DNA of 33,323 nucleotides from an uncultured Campylobacter sp. (GTDB lineage: Bacteria > Campylobacterota > Campylobacteria > Campylobacterales > Campylobacteraceae), in contig NZ_CAKZTI010000018.1 in the NCBI RefSeq assembly GCF_937921625.1, positions 1 to 33,323 of the forward strand. The letters are read 5' to 3'. Below the pieces are notes generated by a model. It searched no databases and was not told where the DNA came from. It saw nothing but the letters and a program-made list of their open reading frames with translations. Below are positions 1-8,077 of this stretch, piece after piece. The translations under genes were made by a program, and so were the position numbers. Every line of letters begins with the position of its first letter. Positions within the stretch are counted from its first letter, which is position 1.

Positions 1-15
1 TCGCTTAGTCAAGGC

Positions 16-74
16 AAAATTTAAAAAATAAGCGGAGCGAACATATGGTTCGTGAGCATTATTTTTTAAATTTT
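16..74. repeat. Large AT-rich hairpin upstream of fabI
   Basis: The arms 16-31 (AAAATTTAAAAAATAA) and 59-74 (TTATTTTTTAAATTTT) are perfect reverse complements. An inner pair, CGAAC at 38-42 and GTTCG at 48-52, closes a 5-nt loop. Between these two pairings the strands do not match well. It lies between the unseen upstream gene and fabI, so a terminator, a leader structure of fabI or a small palindromic repeat are all possible. It lacks the GC-rich stem of a classical intrinsic terminator. Confidence 0.6.
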
Positions 75-122
75 AACGCAGAATAAGTAGAAAAAGCCAA
101 GCAAAAATAGAAAGGAGAAATA

Positions 123-950
123 ATGATTTTAAAAGGCAAAAAAGGCCTCATCGTCGGCGTTGCTAACGCCAAATCCATCGCTTACGGCATCGCCGAAGCT
201 TGTCACGCCCAGGGTGCGCAGATGGCGTTTACCTACCTAAACGACGCGCTAAAAAAACGCGTAGAGCCGATCGCAGAGGAGTTTGGCAGCAAATTCGTCT
301 ATGAGCTCGACGTGAACAACCCAGCTCATCTTGACGGCCTTGCGGATCGCATCAAAGCAGACCTTGGCGAGATAGATTTCGTCGTGCATGCCGTGGCCTA
401 TGCGCCCAAAGAAGCGCTAGAGGGCGAGTTCGTAAACACGACCAAGGAGGCCTTTGATATCGCGATGGGCACGAGCGTGTATTCGCTGCTAAGCCTCACG
501 CGCGCGGTGCTTCCGGTGCTAAAAGAGGGCGGCTCGGTGCTCACGCTCACCTATCTTGGCGGGCCGAAATTCGTGCCTCACTACAACGTAATGGGCGTCG
601 CAAAAGCAGCACTTGAAAGCTCAGTGCGCTACCTAGCGCACGACCTTGGAGCAAGAAATATTCGCGTAAATGCGATCTCTGCAGGCCCGATCAAGACGCT
701 TGCGGCAAGCGGTATCGGCGACTTTAGGATGATTTTACGCTACAACGAGATCAACGCGCCGCTCAAGCGCAACGTCACGACGCAAGACGTCGGCAACAGC
801 GCGATGTATCTACTCAGCGACCTTGCTAGCGGCGTGACCGGCGAGGTGCATTACGTCGACTGCGGCTACAACATCATGGGTATGGGCGACGTGGCCACCG
901 ACGCCAAAGGTAAGACGATTCTTGCGTGGGATGCGGCTAAGGTCGAGTAA
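123..950 (+). CDS. fabI: Enoyl-[acyl-carrier-protein] reductase FabI (NADH)
   Basis: Reduces the trans-2 double bond of enoyl-ACP in the last step of each cytoplasmic fatty-acid elongation cycle; it is the known target of triclosan. The 275-residue protein has the usual family length. It opens with the atypical short-chain dehydrogenase nucleotide-binding loop of FabI (GVANAKSIAYGIA, about residues 12-24). It also carries the FabI-specific Y-x6-K catalytic pair (Y154 and K161, in YNVMGVAK), rather than the Y-x3-K of ordinary SDRs. An AAAGGAG ribosome-binding site lies just upstream of the ATG. In many Campylobacter genomes fabI follows tpiA, but the upstream gene is outside this window. The assignment is secure. 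Confidence 0.96.
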   Translation: MILKGKKGLIVGVANAKSIAYGIAEACHAQGAQMAFTYLNDALKKRVEPIAEEFGSKFVYELDVNNPAHLDGLADRIKADLGEIDFVVHAVAYAPKEALEGEFVNTTKEAFDIAMGTSVYSLLSLTRAVLPVLKEGGSVLTLTYLGGPKFVPHYNVMGVAKAALESSVRYLAHDLGARNIRVNAISAGPIKTLAASGIGDFRMILRYNEINAPLKRNVTTQDVGNSAMYLLSDLASGVTGEVHYVDCGYNIMGMGDVATDAKGKTILAWDAAKVE

Positions 951-974
951 AAAGATACGTAAAAAAGGCTAAAT

Positions 975-1319
975 TTGGTGCGCACGGTCTATTACGAAGC
1001 TAGGCACAAAGCCATAGCAGAGAGCGGCATAGAAGGCATCGCCGCCGTTTTGCGAGGTGATGACGAGGCCGAGAAAGCCTCGCTTTTGTTGTGTCTAGAT
1101 TATTACCTTGATCCCTACTACGGCTGCACGCTGGCGCATGAGAGCGAAATTTTCGCCCTTTTGCAGGAGCTGCTTCTGAGCGAGCGCTCGCAAGCGATCA
1201 GAGACGATATTTTGCAACTTCTGGGCGATTACTGCGGCGATTTTAGCGTGCTGCGAAGCAGGATTTGCGAGGCGTCCGGCGAGCTTTTGCCGGGTATCAG
1301 GCGCTTGATCGAAGGATAA
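975..1319 (+). CDS. Small acidic helical protein of unknown function
   Basis: I do not recognise this 114-residue protein. It is acidic and leucine-rich with predicted helical character throughout, no signal peptide, no membrane segment and no metal motif; four scattered cysteines are not in a cluster pattern. Helix-loop-helix spacing of Leu/Ala-rich stretches is faintly reminiscent of HEAT-like repeats, but this is a weak impression. It begins 24 nt after fabI, with AAGG 6-9 nt before a TTG (975) or GTG (978) start, so it probably shares the fabI transcript. Codon use resembles its neighbours, which supports a real gene. Confidence 0.6.
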   Translation: MVRTVYYEARHKAIAESGIEGIAAVLRGDDEAEKASLLLCLDYYLDPYYGCTLAHESEIFALLQELLLSERSQAIRDDILQLLGDYCGDFSVLRSRICEASGELLPGIRRLIEG

Positions 1320-1465
1320 ATTTAACGGCCGGCGCGCTTTCGTGCACAGTAATTACGCCGCAGCGAGCGGTAGCGAAATTTGCCGCGCCTCCGCGCACGC
1401 CCCTTTTGCCGCGAAAATACGGCAGCGTAAAATTTTAAGATTGGAAGCGGCAATGAAAACCTCGG

Positions 1466-1576
1466 ATGAGCAAGGAGCTCGATCTAGCGAGCATACCTAA
1501 AAACGGCATGGAGATAGAGGATTATTTCAGAGCCGTTTTTGAAAAAAGCGGTAAAAGCCGCCAGGAAGGAGCTTGA
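1466..1576 (+). CDS. Possible 36-residue small protein coupled to the exonuclease gene
   Basis: An ATG at 1466 opens a 36-codon frame whose TGA (1574-1576) overlaps the exonuclease ATG (1576) as TGATG, the arrangement typical of translational coupling. The peptide begins MSKELDLASIPKNG and is followed by an amphipathic stretch containing DYFRAVFEKSGKS. It looks like a compact folded or adaptor-like segment rather than random sequence. I see no strong ribosome-binding site before 1466, and a different ATG at 1453 opens a short overlapping frame, so it may be the 3' remnant of a decayed longer gene. The space before it (1320-1465) shows no supported gene. Confidence 0.4.
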   Translation: MSKELDLASIPKNGMEIEDYFRAVFEKSGKSRQEGA

Positions 1577-2952
1577 TGAAAAAGGATTATATCTGCGTAT
1601 TTGATTGCGAGACGATCCCCGACGTAGCGGCGCTGGTGCGGGTGCTGGATGAGGATGCGATCGCGGACTGCTTTGAGTCTTTCGATAAAAAAAGCTTTGC
1701 AAAGCTTTTTGACGCGCAGCTCTCGCAAAAGATCGGCGGCGAGAAGCAAAGTGCGCCTTTAAATTTTGCTGTAAATTCGGCGGAGCAGAATTTTAAAATA
1801 GAAAATTCCGAGCAAAATTCCGCGCCGCAAAGCTTTACGCAGCAAGACGTCGCGTCTCAAAGCTTCGCGAGTGAAAATTCCGCTGAAAATCTCGCGCAGG
1901 GAAATTTTACGAGCGAAAATTCCGCATCGAATTCCACAGAGCAAAATTTAGCGCCACAAAATACGGCGCTCAAAAATTCCGCATCGCTAAATTTAACCTA
2001 CGACGATACCGTGTCTCAAAGCTCCGCAGCACAGAGCTTCGCGACGGAAAATTCTATGCCCCGAAGCCCTGCGCCTCAGAATTCCGCGGCGGAAAGCTCT
2101 ACGCTCCAAAACTCAAAGAGCGAAAATCTCGCTTCAAATTCCGCGCAAGATCTCGCGTCAAACGCGCTAAATTTTAAAATTTACGGCGAGCAATTGATCT
2201 TTAACGCGGATAAAAGCAAAATTTTAAACCACAAATTGCTCTCGCTTAGGGCGATGGAGATTTTCAAAGAAAAAACCGGCAGCGAGTTCCTGCCCGTCTG
2301 CTTCCATCGCGTCGTTAGCATTAGCGCCGTGATGGCGGACGGATTCGGCAGGTTTTTGCGCGTTTCGACGCTTGATGGCGAGAGCGAACGCGATAGAATC
2401 GCAAAATTCCTAACCTTCATCGAGGATTTTAATCCACGGCTCGTGAGCTTCAACGGACGCGGGTTCGATCTGCCGATGATTATGGCGCGCGCGATGTGCT
2501 ATGATCTAAGCGCCGCGGCGTATTTTGAGACGAACGATCGCGATAACAACAAGAGTAAATGGGAGAACTACCGCAGCCGCTACGACGGGCGGTTTCATCT
2601 GGATCTGCTTGATCACATCAGCGATTTTGGCGCCGTTCGCGGGCTTAAGCTCGATCATATCTGCGCTAGCGTGGGCTTGCCGGGCAAATACGACGTGCAC
2701 GGCGATCAGGTACTGCAGCTGTATTACGGCGGCGAGCAGGCCAAGATCGACGAGTACTGCAGATCCGACGTGCTTAACACCTACTGGCTGTTTTTGAAAT
2801 ACGAGCTTTTGCGCGGCAAGATCACCAAGGACGACTATCTGAATTACATCGCGGTGATGGGCGAATTTTTGCAAAAAGAGTGCGCGGGCATGAGCTACAC
2901 GCCCGTTTTTTGCGACTTTATAGAAAGGGAGCTGGTGGCATATGCGAAGTGA
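1576..2952 (+). CDS. Predicted 3'-5' exonuclease, PolB-exonuclease-like, with long Asn/Ser-rich insert
   Basis: A DEDDy-type 3'-5' exonuclease related to the proofreading domain of family B polymerases, acting on DNA ends in the cytoplasm. The three exonuclease motifs are visible: ExoI FDCET (D10, E12), ExoII SFNGRGFD (N293 to D298) and ExoIII Y394-x3-D398 in YCRSDV. Between ExoI and ExoII, residues about 63-200 form a low-complexity insert rich in Asn, Ser, Ala and Gln, which makes the 458-residue protein much longer than the usual roughly 250-300. The ATG at 1576 is preferred over the TTG at 1573 because AAGGAG (1566-1571) is well spaced from it. The gene overlaps the downstream ligase by 11 nt, so the two are probably co-translated DNA-end-processing enzymes. 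Polarity and substrate are inferred from the family. Confidence 0.8.
   Translation: MKKDYICVFDCETIPDVAALVRVLDEDAIADCFESFDKKSFAKLFDAQLSQKIGGEKQSAPLNFAVNSAEQNFKIENSEQNSAPQSFTQQDVASQSFASENSAENLAQGNFTSENSASNSTEQNLAPQNTALKNSASLNLTYDDTVSQSSAAQSFATENSMPRSPAPQNSAAESSTLQNSKSENLASNSAQDLASNALNFKIYGEQLIFNADKSKILNHKLLSLRAMEIFKEKTGSEFLPVCFHRVVSISAVMADGFGRFLRVSTLDGESERDRIAKFLTFIEDFNPRLVSFNGRGFDLPMIMARAMCYDLSAAAYFETNDRDNNKSKWENYRSRYDGRFHLDLLDHISDFGAVRGLKLDHICASVGLPGKYDVHGDQVLQLYYGGEQAKIDEYCRSDVLNTYWLFLKYELLRGKITKDDYLNYIAVMGEFLQKECAGMSYTPVFCDFIERELVAYAK
1762..2180 (+). repeat. In-frame RAATTY-rich tract inside the exonuclease gene
   Basis: About 17 copies (hand count) of the hexamer RAATTY occur here, mostly as AAAATTCCGC, GAATTCC or AAATTTTA, at irregular 10-45 nt spacing. 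Nearly all are read as (Glu/Gln/Lys/Gly/Leu)-Asn-(Ser/Phe). The tract keeps the exonuclease frame open and separates the ExoI and ExoII motifs. Intervening words are variants such as CAAAGC(T/C)TC. It is not a perfect tandem repeat, which argues against simple slippage. Confidence 0.75.
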
Positions 2953-3796
2953 AATTTTTAAAATTTTAAAAGGCGCGATTTTGGGTGCGCTGTTTTTGCT
3001 CTGCGGCGCGGTTGCGGATGAGGCTAAATTTAAACCGATGCTGCTTAAAGAATACGTCCCCGGCATGAATATCACGGGCTGGGTGATCAGCGAGAAGCTA
3101 GACGGCGTGCGCGCGATCTGGGACGGCAAAAATCTGCGCTCCAGGCGCGGCAAGATCATAAACGCCCCCGAGGGCTGGAGCGCGGGCTTTCCGCCGTTTT
3201 TCGTGGACGGCGAGCTATACACGGCGCGCGGAGAGTTTGAGCAGCTCGTCTCGATCGTCTCTTCTAGCGTGCCCGATGAGCGCTGGAGCAGGGTGAAATT
3301 TTACGCGTTCGATCTGCCGAAGGAGCAGAAAAACCTGAGCGCGAAGATGGAAATTTTAAGAAATTTTATCGCTTCAAGCGGAGCACAAAATTTACTCATC
3401 GTGCAGCAAACCCCGGTAAGCACGCACGCCGACGTGCAGGCGTATTTTGATCGCGTCATCGCAGCAGGCGGCGAGGGGGTCGTGCTGCGCGATCCAAACG
3501 CGCTTTATGAGAGCGGGCGCAGCGATAAAATTTTAAAATACAAAAAGACGCACGATAGCGATTGCAAGGTCGTAAAAATCAACCCGGGCTATGGCAAAAA
3601 CGAGGGTAAGATGGGCTCGCTTAGCTGCGTGGATTTGCGTAGCGGAGTGAAATTTAAAGTAGGTACGGGCTTTAGCGACGAGATGCGGGCAAATCCGCCT
3701 AAGGTGGGCACGATCATCACCTATCAATACCAAAATTTAACCCGCGAGAAAAAGCCGCGCTTCCCCGTATTTTTGCGCGTGCGACCAGCGATTTAA
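2942..3796 (+). CDS. ligE: Secreted minimal ATP-dependent DNA ligase (Lig E type)
   Basis: Seals nicks in DNA through an enzyme-adenylate intermediate. The adenylation motif is SEKLDGVRA with K52 as nucleophile; further nucleotidyltransferase motifs follow (FVDGELY, FYAFDLP, EGVVLRDP and LKYKK), and an OB-fold-like C-terminus. Length (284) and lack of extra domains fit the Lig E group. The N-terminus is a probable signal peptide: basic start, hydrophobic GAILGALFLLCGAVA, then an AxA-like cleavage region around residue 27. This implies a periplasmic location, which is known for Lig E of other Gram-negative bacteria. Its start lies inside the exonuclease gene. A role on imported or extracellular DNA is often suggested for this family; here it is inference. 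Confidence 0.88.
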   Translation: MRSEIFKILKGAILGALFLLCGAVADEAKFKPMLLKEYVPGMNITGWVISEKLDGVRAIWDGKNLRSRRGKIINAPEGWSAGFPPFFVDGELYTARGEFEQLVSIVSSSVPDERWSRVKFYAFDLPKEQKNLSAKMEILRNFIASSGAQNLLIVQQTPVSTHADVQAYFDRVIAAGGEGVVLRDPNALYESGRSDKILKYKKTHDSDCKVVKINPGYGKNEGKMGSLSCVDLRSGVKFKVGTGFSDEMRANPPKVGTIITYQYQNLTREKKPRFPVFLRVRPAI

Positions 3797-3806
3797 TCTA
3801 AGGGGC

Positions 3807-3812
3807 TATAAT
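3807..3812 (+). promoter_or_regulatory. Candidate -10 box for the glycosylation cluster
   Basis: A perfect TATAAT sits 36 nt before the gne ATG, in the short space after the ligase stop. Campylobacter sigma-70 promoters depend mainly on the -10 element. GAAGGAG follows at the right distance before the start codon. It would drive gne and possibly the whole downstream cluster. Confidence 0.55.
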
Positions 3813-3848
3813 CGCGTGTTTTGATAAATTTGATCCGAAGGAGAATAG

Positions 3849-4838
3849 ATGAAAATTTTAATCACAGGCGGCGCGGGATACATCGGCAGCCACGTCGCAA
3901 AGGCGCTTTTAGAAGCGAACCGCCACGACGTCGTCATACTGGATAATCTTTGCAAAGGCTCGATGCGAGCGATCGAGGCGCTTCGCAAGATAGGCGAGTT
4001 TGAGTTCGTGCAGGAAAGCCTAGAAAACACCCCTGCGATCGAGAAGCTTTTTAAGCGCGAGAAGTTTGACGCGATCATTCACTTTGCGGCGTTTATCGAG
4101 GTTTTTGAAAGCACGCAAAATCCGCTAAAATACTACCTAAACAACACCGCCAACGCGATGAATTTGATCGCGCTTGCGAACAAATACGGCGTGAAAGATT
4201 TCATCTTTAGCTCCACTGCAGCGACCTATGGCGAGCCGGACATCCCGCAAGTAAGCGAAGAAACTCCGCAAAACCCGATCAATCCGTACGGCAGAAGCAA
4301 GCTGATGGTTGAGTGGGTGCTAAAAGACGCGGCTGCGGCAAATCCGAATTTTAAATATGGAATTTTGCGCTACTTCAACGTTGCAGGAGCCGCTAGCGAC
4401 GGCACGATCGGGCAGAACTATCCGAACGCGACGCATCTAATTAAGGTAGCGACCCAAACGATCGTCGGCAAGCGCGATAAGATGAGCATTTTCGGCGATG
4501 ATTACGACACCAAGGACGGCACCTGCATACGTGACTATATCCACGTAGAAGATCTCGCAAGCGCGCATCTGGCGGTGCTTGATTATCTGCAAAGCGGTGA
4601 GAGCGCGGTCTTTAACGTAGGCTATGGCACGGGCTTTAGCGTAAAAGAGGTCGTTAATGAAGCCAAAAAAGTAAGCGGCGTGGATTTTAAAGTAGAGATC
4701 GCTCCGCGCAGAGCGGGCGATCCTGCCTGCCTCATCTCAAACGCAGATAAAATTCGCACCAAAACCTCTTGGCATCCCGAGCACGAGAGCCTGGATGAGA
4801 TCATCCTAAGCGCGCTTAATTGGGAAAAGAAGCTCTAG
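3849..4838 (+). CDS. gne: UDP-GlcNAc/Glc 4-epimerase (Gne/GalE)
   Basis: An extended SDR epimerase that interconverts UDP-GlcNAc and UDP-GalNAc (and UDP-Glc and UDP-Gal), supplying the GalNAc donor for PglA and PglJ. NAD binding is shown by GGAGYIGSH (residues 7-15). The catalytic Y147-x3-K151 lies in NPYGRSK, with the Ser/Thr of SSTAATYGEP before it. The protein is 329 residues, the normal size, and closely resembles C. jejuni Gne across its length (DDYDTKDGTCIRDYIHVEDL, RRAGDP). It stands first in the glycosylation cluster behind a good TATAAT. The bifunctional specificity is inferred from that similarity and the context. Confidence 0.92.
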   Translation: MKILITGGAGYIGSHVAKALLEANRHDVVILDNLCKGSMRAIEALRKIGEFEFVQESLENTPAIEKLFKREKFDAIIHFAAFIEVFESTQNPLKYYLNNTANAMNLIALANKYGVKDFIFSSTAATYGEPDIPQVSEETPQNPINPYGRSKLMVEWVLKDAAAANPNFKYGILRYFNVAGAASDGTIGQNYPNATHLIKVATQTIVGKRDKMSIFGDDYDTKDGTCIRDYIHVEDLASAHLAVLDYLQSGESAVFNVGYGTGFSVKEVVNEAKKVSGVDFKVEIAPRRAGDPACLISNADKIRTKTSWHPEHESLDEIILSALNWEKKL

Positions 4839-4881
4839 GTTCTAGCGTGAAAGTGCGATTTGAAATTTTAAAATTTTACTC

Positions 4882-4901
4882 CGCCGCGTTTAATAGCGGC
4901 G
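4882..4901 (+). other. Short GC-rich hairpin before the flippase gene
   Basis: CGCCGC (4882-4887) pairs with GCGGCG (4896-4901) across an 8-nt loop, 18 nt before the TTG start at 4920 and just upstream of its AAAGGAAG ribosome-binding site. There is no T-tract, so it is more likely to affect translation or RNA stability than to terminate transcription. Confidence 0.35.
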
Positions 4902-4919
4902 AGCAAAAGGAAGCCTTGT

Positions 4920-6458
4920 TTGCTTAAAATTCTAAATGCCCCCGAAGCCGCACAGCGCAAGCTCGGCGTCGTGCTATCGTATGTAAATATCTTTGTTTCT
5001 ACGATACTTACTTTGGTTTATACGCCGTTTTTTCTGCGAGCGCTGGGGCAGAGCGAGTTTGGGCTGTATTCTTTGGCTAGTAGCGTTATCGGTTATTTGG
5101 CGATTTTGGATTTAGGTTTTGGTAACGCCGTGACGGTCTATACCGCTAAATACGTCTCAAGCGGCGAAGTGGAGCGCATGCATAAGCTGCACGGCACGAT
5201 TTTTAGCGTGTATTTGGTAATGAGCGCGGTGATCGTGCTTGCAGGAGCTGCGCTGCTAGCCAATCTGCACGCGATTTTTGGCGCTAAGCTAAGTACTAGT
5301 GAGATGGGCGAAATTCGCATTATGCTAATGCTACTAACTGCAAATTTAGCGATTAGTTTTCCTTTTAGCATCTATTCGTCGATTCTTACGGCGCATGAGA
5401 ATTTCGTATTTATCAAGCTAGTTGGGATCTTTCGCACGATCGCTCTGCCGCTAGCTGCGGTGCCTGCGCTACTTTTGGGATATAAGGCTATCGCGATCGT
5501 AATCATCGCTACGGCGGTAAATTTAATCTGCGTCGCGGCAGATTTCATCTATTGCAAAAGCAAAGTCTCGCCCGTGATAAGCGTACGAAATTTCGACACC
5601 TCCACGCTTAAGCAAATTTTTGGCTACTCGTTTTTTATATTTTTAGGCATCGTAGTCGATCAAGTAAACTGGAATGTCGATAATTTTATCTTAGGCGCTG
5701 TAGCAGGCGCTACAGCGGTCTCCACGTATGCCGTAGCAAGCACGATAAATGCCACTTTCGTCACGCTTTCGCTCACCATTAGCGGTGTGATGCTTCCTAA
5801 AATCGCCAAAATGGTCTCTGCAAACTCCACCGATTCCGAGCTTGGCGCGGAATTTATCAAAATAGGCAGGCTGCAATTTTACGTGATATTTTTTATCGCG
5901 TCGCTTTTGGTGATTTTTGGGCGGGAGTTTATCGTGCTATGGGCTGGCGCAAATTATGAAATTTCATATGCAATCGCGCTTATTTTGGTGCTTCCAGTAA
6001 GCGTGCCGTTGATTCAAAATTTAGGCTTAGCCGTGCTTCAGGCAAAAAACAAAGTCAAATTCCGCTCAATCGCCGCGTTTTGCGTTACGCTCGTAAATAT
6101 CGCTATTTCTATCCCACTAGCTAAGGCTTACGGTGGCGTGGGCGCTGCGTGCGGCACGGCTTTTGCGATCACCTTGTTAAATATCTGCGTGATGAATATC
6201 TACTATGCTCGTGTAATCGGACTTGACATCGCTAAATTTTGGCGAAATATCGGCGCGATGGTAGTAAAATTTGCTCCCGCAATCGCAGTAAGCCTAGCGA
6301 TAAATTACGCATTAGGCTTGCACGGAGTGAGCTTTTTGCTAATTTGCGGCGGGCTTTATTCGGCTATGTTTGTGCTAAGCGCGTATTTTTGGGCGATGAA
6401 TGACTACGAACGCGCGATTTTTGGTGGCATTGCAGCTAAGATAAGGAGGCGGGCTTGA
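4920..6458 (+). CDS. Wzx-type polysaccharide/lipid-linked oligosaccharide flippase
   Basis: An integral inner-membrane protein of 512 residues with about twelve to fourteen hydrophobic segments, of the MOP/MVF superfamily (polysaccharide biosynthesis protein family). The first segment (VLSYVNIFVSTILTLVYTPF), the motif FGLYSLASSVIGYLAILDLGFGNAV and the regularly spaced later helices fit Wzx proteins. The usual role is moving undecaprenyl-diphosphate-linked glycans to the periplasmic face. Because no PglK-like ABC flippase is in this cluster, it is the best candidate for presenting the glycan to PglB; that is inference. The start is a TTG preceded by AAAGGAAG. The stop overlaps the next start by 4 nt. 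Confidence 0.82.
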   Translation: MLKILNAPEAAQRKLGVVLSYVNIFVSTILTLVYTPFFLRALGQSEFGLYSLASSVIGYLAILDLGFGNAVTVYTAKYVSSGEVERMHKLHGTIFSVYLVMSAVIVLAGAALLANLHAIFGAKLSTSEMGEIRIMLMLLTANLAISFPFSIYSSILTAHENFVFIKLVGIFRTIALPLAAVPALLLGYKAIAIVIIATAVNLICVAADFIYCKSKVSPVISVRNFDTSTLKQIFGYSFFIFLGIVVDQVNWNVDNFILGAVAGATAVSTYAVASTINATFVTLSLTISGVMLPKIAKMVSANSTDSELGAEFIKIGRLQFYVIFFIASLLVIFGREFIVLWAGANYEISYAIALILVLPVSVPLIQNLGLAVLQAKNKVKFRSIAAFCVTLVNIAISIPLAKAYGGVGAACGTAFAITLLNICVMNIYYARVIGLDIAKFWRNIGAMVVKFAPAIAVSLAINYALGLHGVSFLLICGGLYSAMFVLSAYFWAMNDYERAIFGGIAAKIRRRA

Positions 6459-8077
6459 GCTTCAATGTAATTAGCGAAGTAGTTACGAAAGACCGCTGTA
6501 TCGGCTGCGGCGTCTGCGCGAGCAGCTGCCCTTTTAGCGTGCTAAAAATGCGGCTTGGAGGCAATGGATTTTACGCGCCTGAGGAGGGCGAAGGGTGCCG
6601 CGACAAATGTGATATCTGCCTAAAAGTCTGCCCGTTTTACGAAAAAGACGCGCTTGAAAACGAGCTAAATTCTAAATCATACGCAGAGCTGGAAGGCTTT
6701 AGCCCAGATTTTGGCAGGTTTTTAGCCACTTATAAATTCTACAAAAAAGATGAAGCGCAGCGCCTAAGCAGTGCAAGCGGCGGTGCGGGAGATTATATTT
6801 TTTGCGAGCTTTTTGCGCGCGGGCTCATTGATTACGCGATTTGCGCCGTGCCTGCGGACGAAGGGGATTTTATAGCCCAAAATTCCAAGCGTGATTTTTC
6901 TGCCTGCAATAATTTAGCGCAGCCACAGAATTTACAAAATTCCGCAACCGAAAATTTCGAGCAGAATTCCGTAATGGTAAATTTAACGCAGAATTTGGCG
7001 GACGATGATTCTATAAATTTTACGAGTGCGCAAAATTCCTTTTGCGAAAATTTTACGCAGAATTCCATGCAGAATTTTACAAATGAAAATTTCGCGCAGA
7101 ATTCTAAAGCTTCTTGTAAAAATTCCGTATCAGCACAGAATTTTGCTTGCGAGAATTCCAAAAATGCGCGAAATTATGCGGGCGAAAATTCCGTGCCACT
7201 ATTTAAATTTAGCGTGATAAAAAATGCTGGTGAGCTTACTCGTGCGCGCTCGTCCGCTTACTATCCGCTCACGCTTGAAGCAGTGCTAAAGGAGATGTCG
7301 CGCCGCGAGGGTAGATACGCGATTAGCGCGCTGCCGTGTTTTGCCAAGGCCTTAAGGCTTGCTGCGAGTAAAAATCCGCGCCTTAAATCCCGCATAAGCT
7401 TTATTATTGGGCTGGTTTGCGGACAGGGCAAGGGTGCTGGTTTTACGCATAAGCTGGCAGATCTTGCGTTTAAAGAGCGTAAGCAGCTCGCAGCGGTTAA
7501 TTACAGATATAAAATCGCGGGCAAAAGCGCGATGAGCTTTGGCTTTAAATTCCGCGCTACAGACGGTAGCGAGGCGATAGACGATCGCAGTAGTAGCGCC
7601 TTTGCCTACTGGAGTTCGCGCGCTTTTACGCCGCTTGCGTGCAACGCCTGCACCGACGTTTTTGCCAAATGCGCCGACGTCGTACTGATGGATGCGTGGC
7701 TGCAAAGCGAAATGAGCGAGTGGCGCGGCACATCGCTCGTAATTACGCGCGCAGCTCAGATTGACGTGCTATTTTCGCAGCCTACGAAGCAGGCACGCGA
7801 GGCGATTTTTTGCGAGCGGATATCCGTAGCAGAGGTGCAGCGCTCGCAGCAAAGCCAGGTAGAGTGCAAAAACGAAATTTTCTATGGCGCGAAAAACCCG
7901 CTTAGACGCTACATCTTGCGCCAGAAGCTTCAGATCCAGCGATATAGCGCTACGCATTTTGATTGTGATGATTTCATCGCTGCTAGGCTTAAAAAAATTG
8001 CCGCTGCGAATAAAGTGCTAGCGCTTTTGACGCTACCAAAGATCGCGGCATATAAAATTTATAGGAAGTTTGCATGA
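6455..8077 (+). CDS. Ferredoxin / coenzyme F420 hydrogenase beta-subunit-like protein of glycan clusters
   Basis: The N-terminus holds two 4Fe-4S cluster motifs: C15-x2-C18-x2-C21-x3-C25-P and C48-x3-C52-x2-C55-x3-C59-P. A FrhB-like domain follows (YPLTLEAVLKEM, ISALPCFAKALR, and the Cys-rich ACNACTDVFAKCADVVLMDAW). Such proteins are common in bacterial surface-polysaccharide loci next to pyruvyl transferases; their reaction is not well established and need not involve F420. Residues about 140-250 are an inserted Asn/Ser/Phe-rich tract that splits the fold and lengthens the protein to 540. The start is TTG behind a strong AAGGAGG, overlapping the flippase stop. It overlaps the pyruvyl transferase gene by 4 nt, so the pair probably works together. 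Confidence 0.8.
   Translation: MSFNVISEVVTKDRCIGCGVCASSCPFSVLKMRLGGNGFYAPEEGEGCRDKCDICLKVCPFYEKDALENELNSKSYAELEGFSPDFGRFLATYKFYKKDEAQRLSSASGGAGDYIFCELFARGLIDYAICAVPADEGDFIAQNSKRDFSACNNLAQPQNLQNSATENFEQNSVMVNLTQNLADDDSINFTSAQNSFCENFTQNSMQNFTNENFAQNSKASCKNSVSAQNFACENSKNARNYAGENSVPLFKFSVIKNAGELTRARSSAYYPLTLEAVLKEMSRREGRYAISALPCFAKALRLAASKNPRLKSRISFIIGLVCGQGKGAGFTHKLADLAFKERKQLAAVNYRYKIAGKSAMSFGFKFRATDGSEAIDDRSSSAFAYWSSRAFTPLACNACTDVFAKCADVVLMDAWLQSEMSEWRGTSLVITRAAQIDVLFSQPTKQAREAIFCERISVAEVQRSQQSQVECKNEIFYGAKNPLRRYILRQKLQIQRYSATHFDCDDFIAARLKKIAAANKVLALLTLPKIAAYKIYRKFA
6872..7215 (+). repeat. In-frame RAATTY-rich tract inside the F420-type gene
   Basis: By hand count about 19 RAATTY hexamers lie in roughly 345 nt, the densest stretch in the window. 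They appear as CAGAATTCC, GAAAATTTC, CAGAATTTT and similar, nearly always with AAT as an Asn codon, giving repeated QNS, ENF and QNF. The antisense strand is also open for 109 codons here (6832-7161), a by-product of the word composition. Confidence 0.78.

Noticed and set aside
2506..3222. Minus-strand 238-codon frame over the exonuclease and ligase
   Set aside because: It is the shadow of two genes with clear catalytic motifs and has no recognisable domain.
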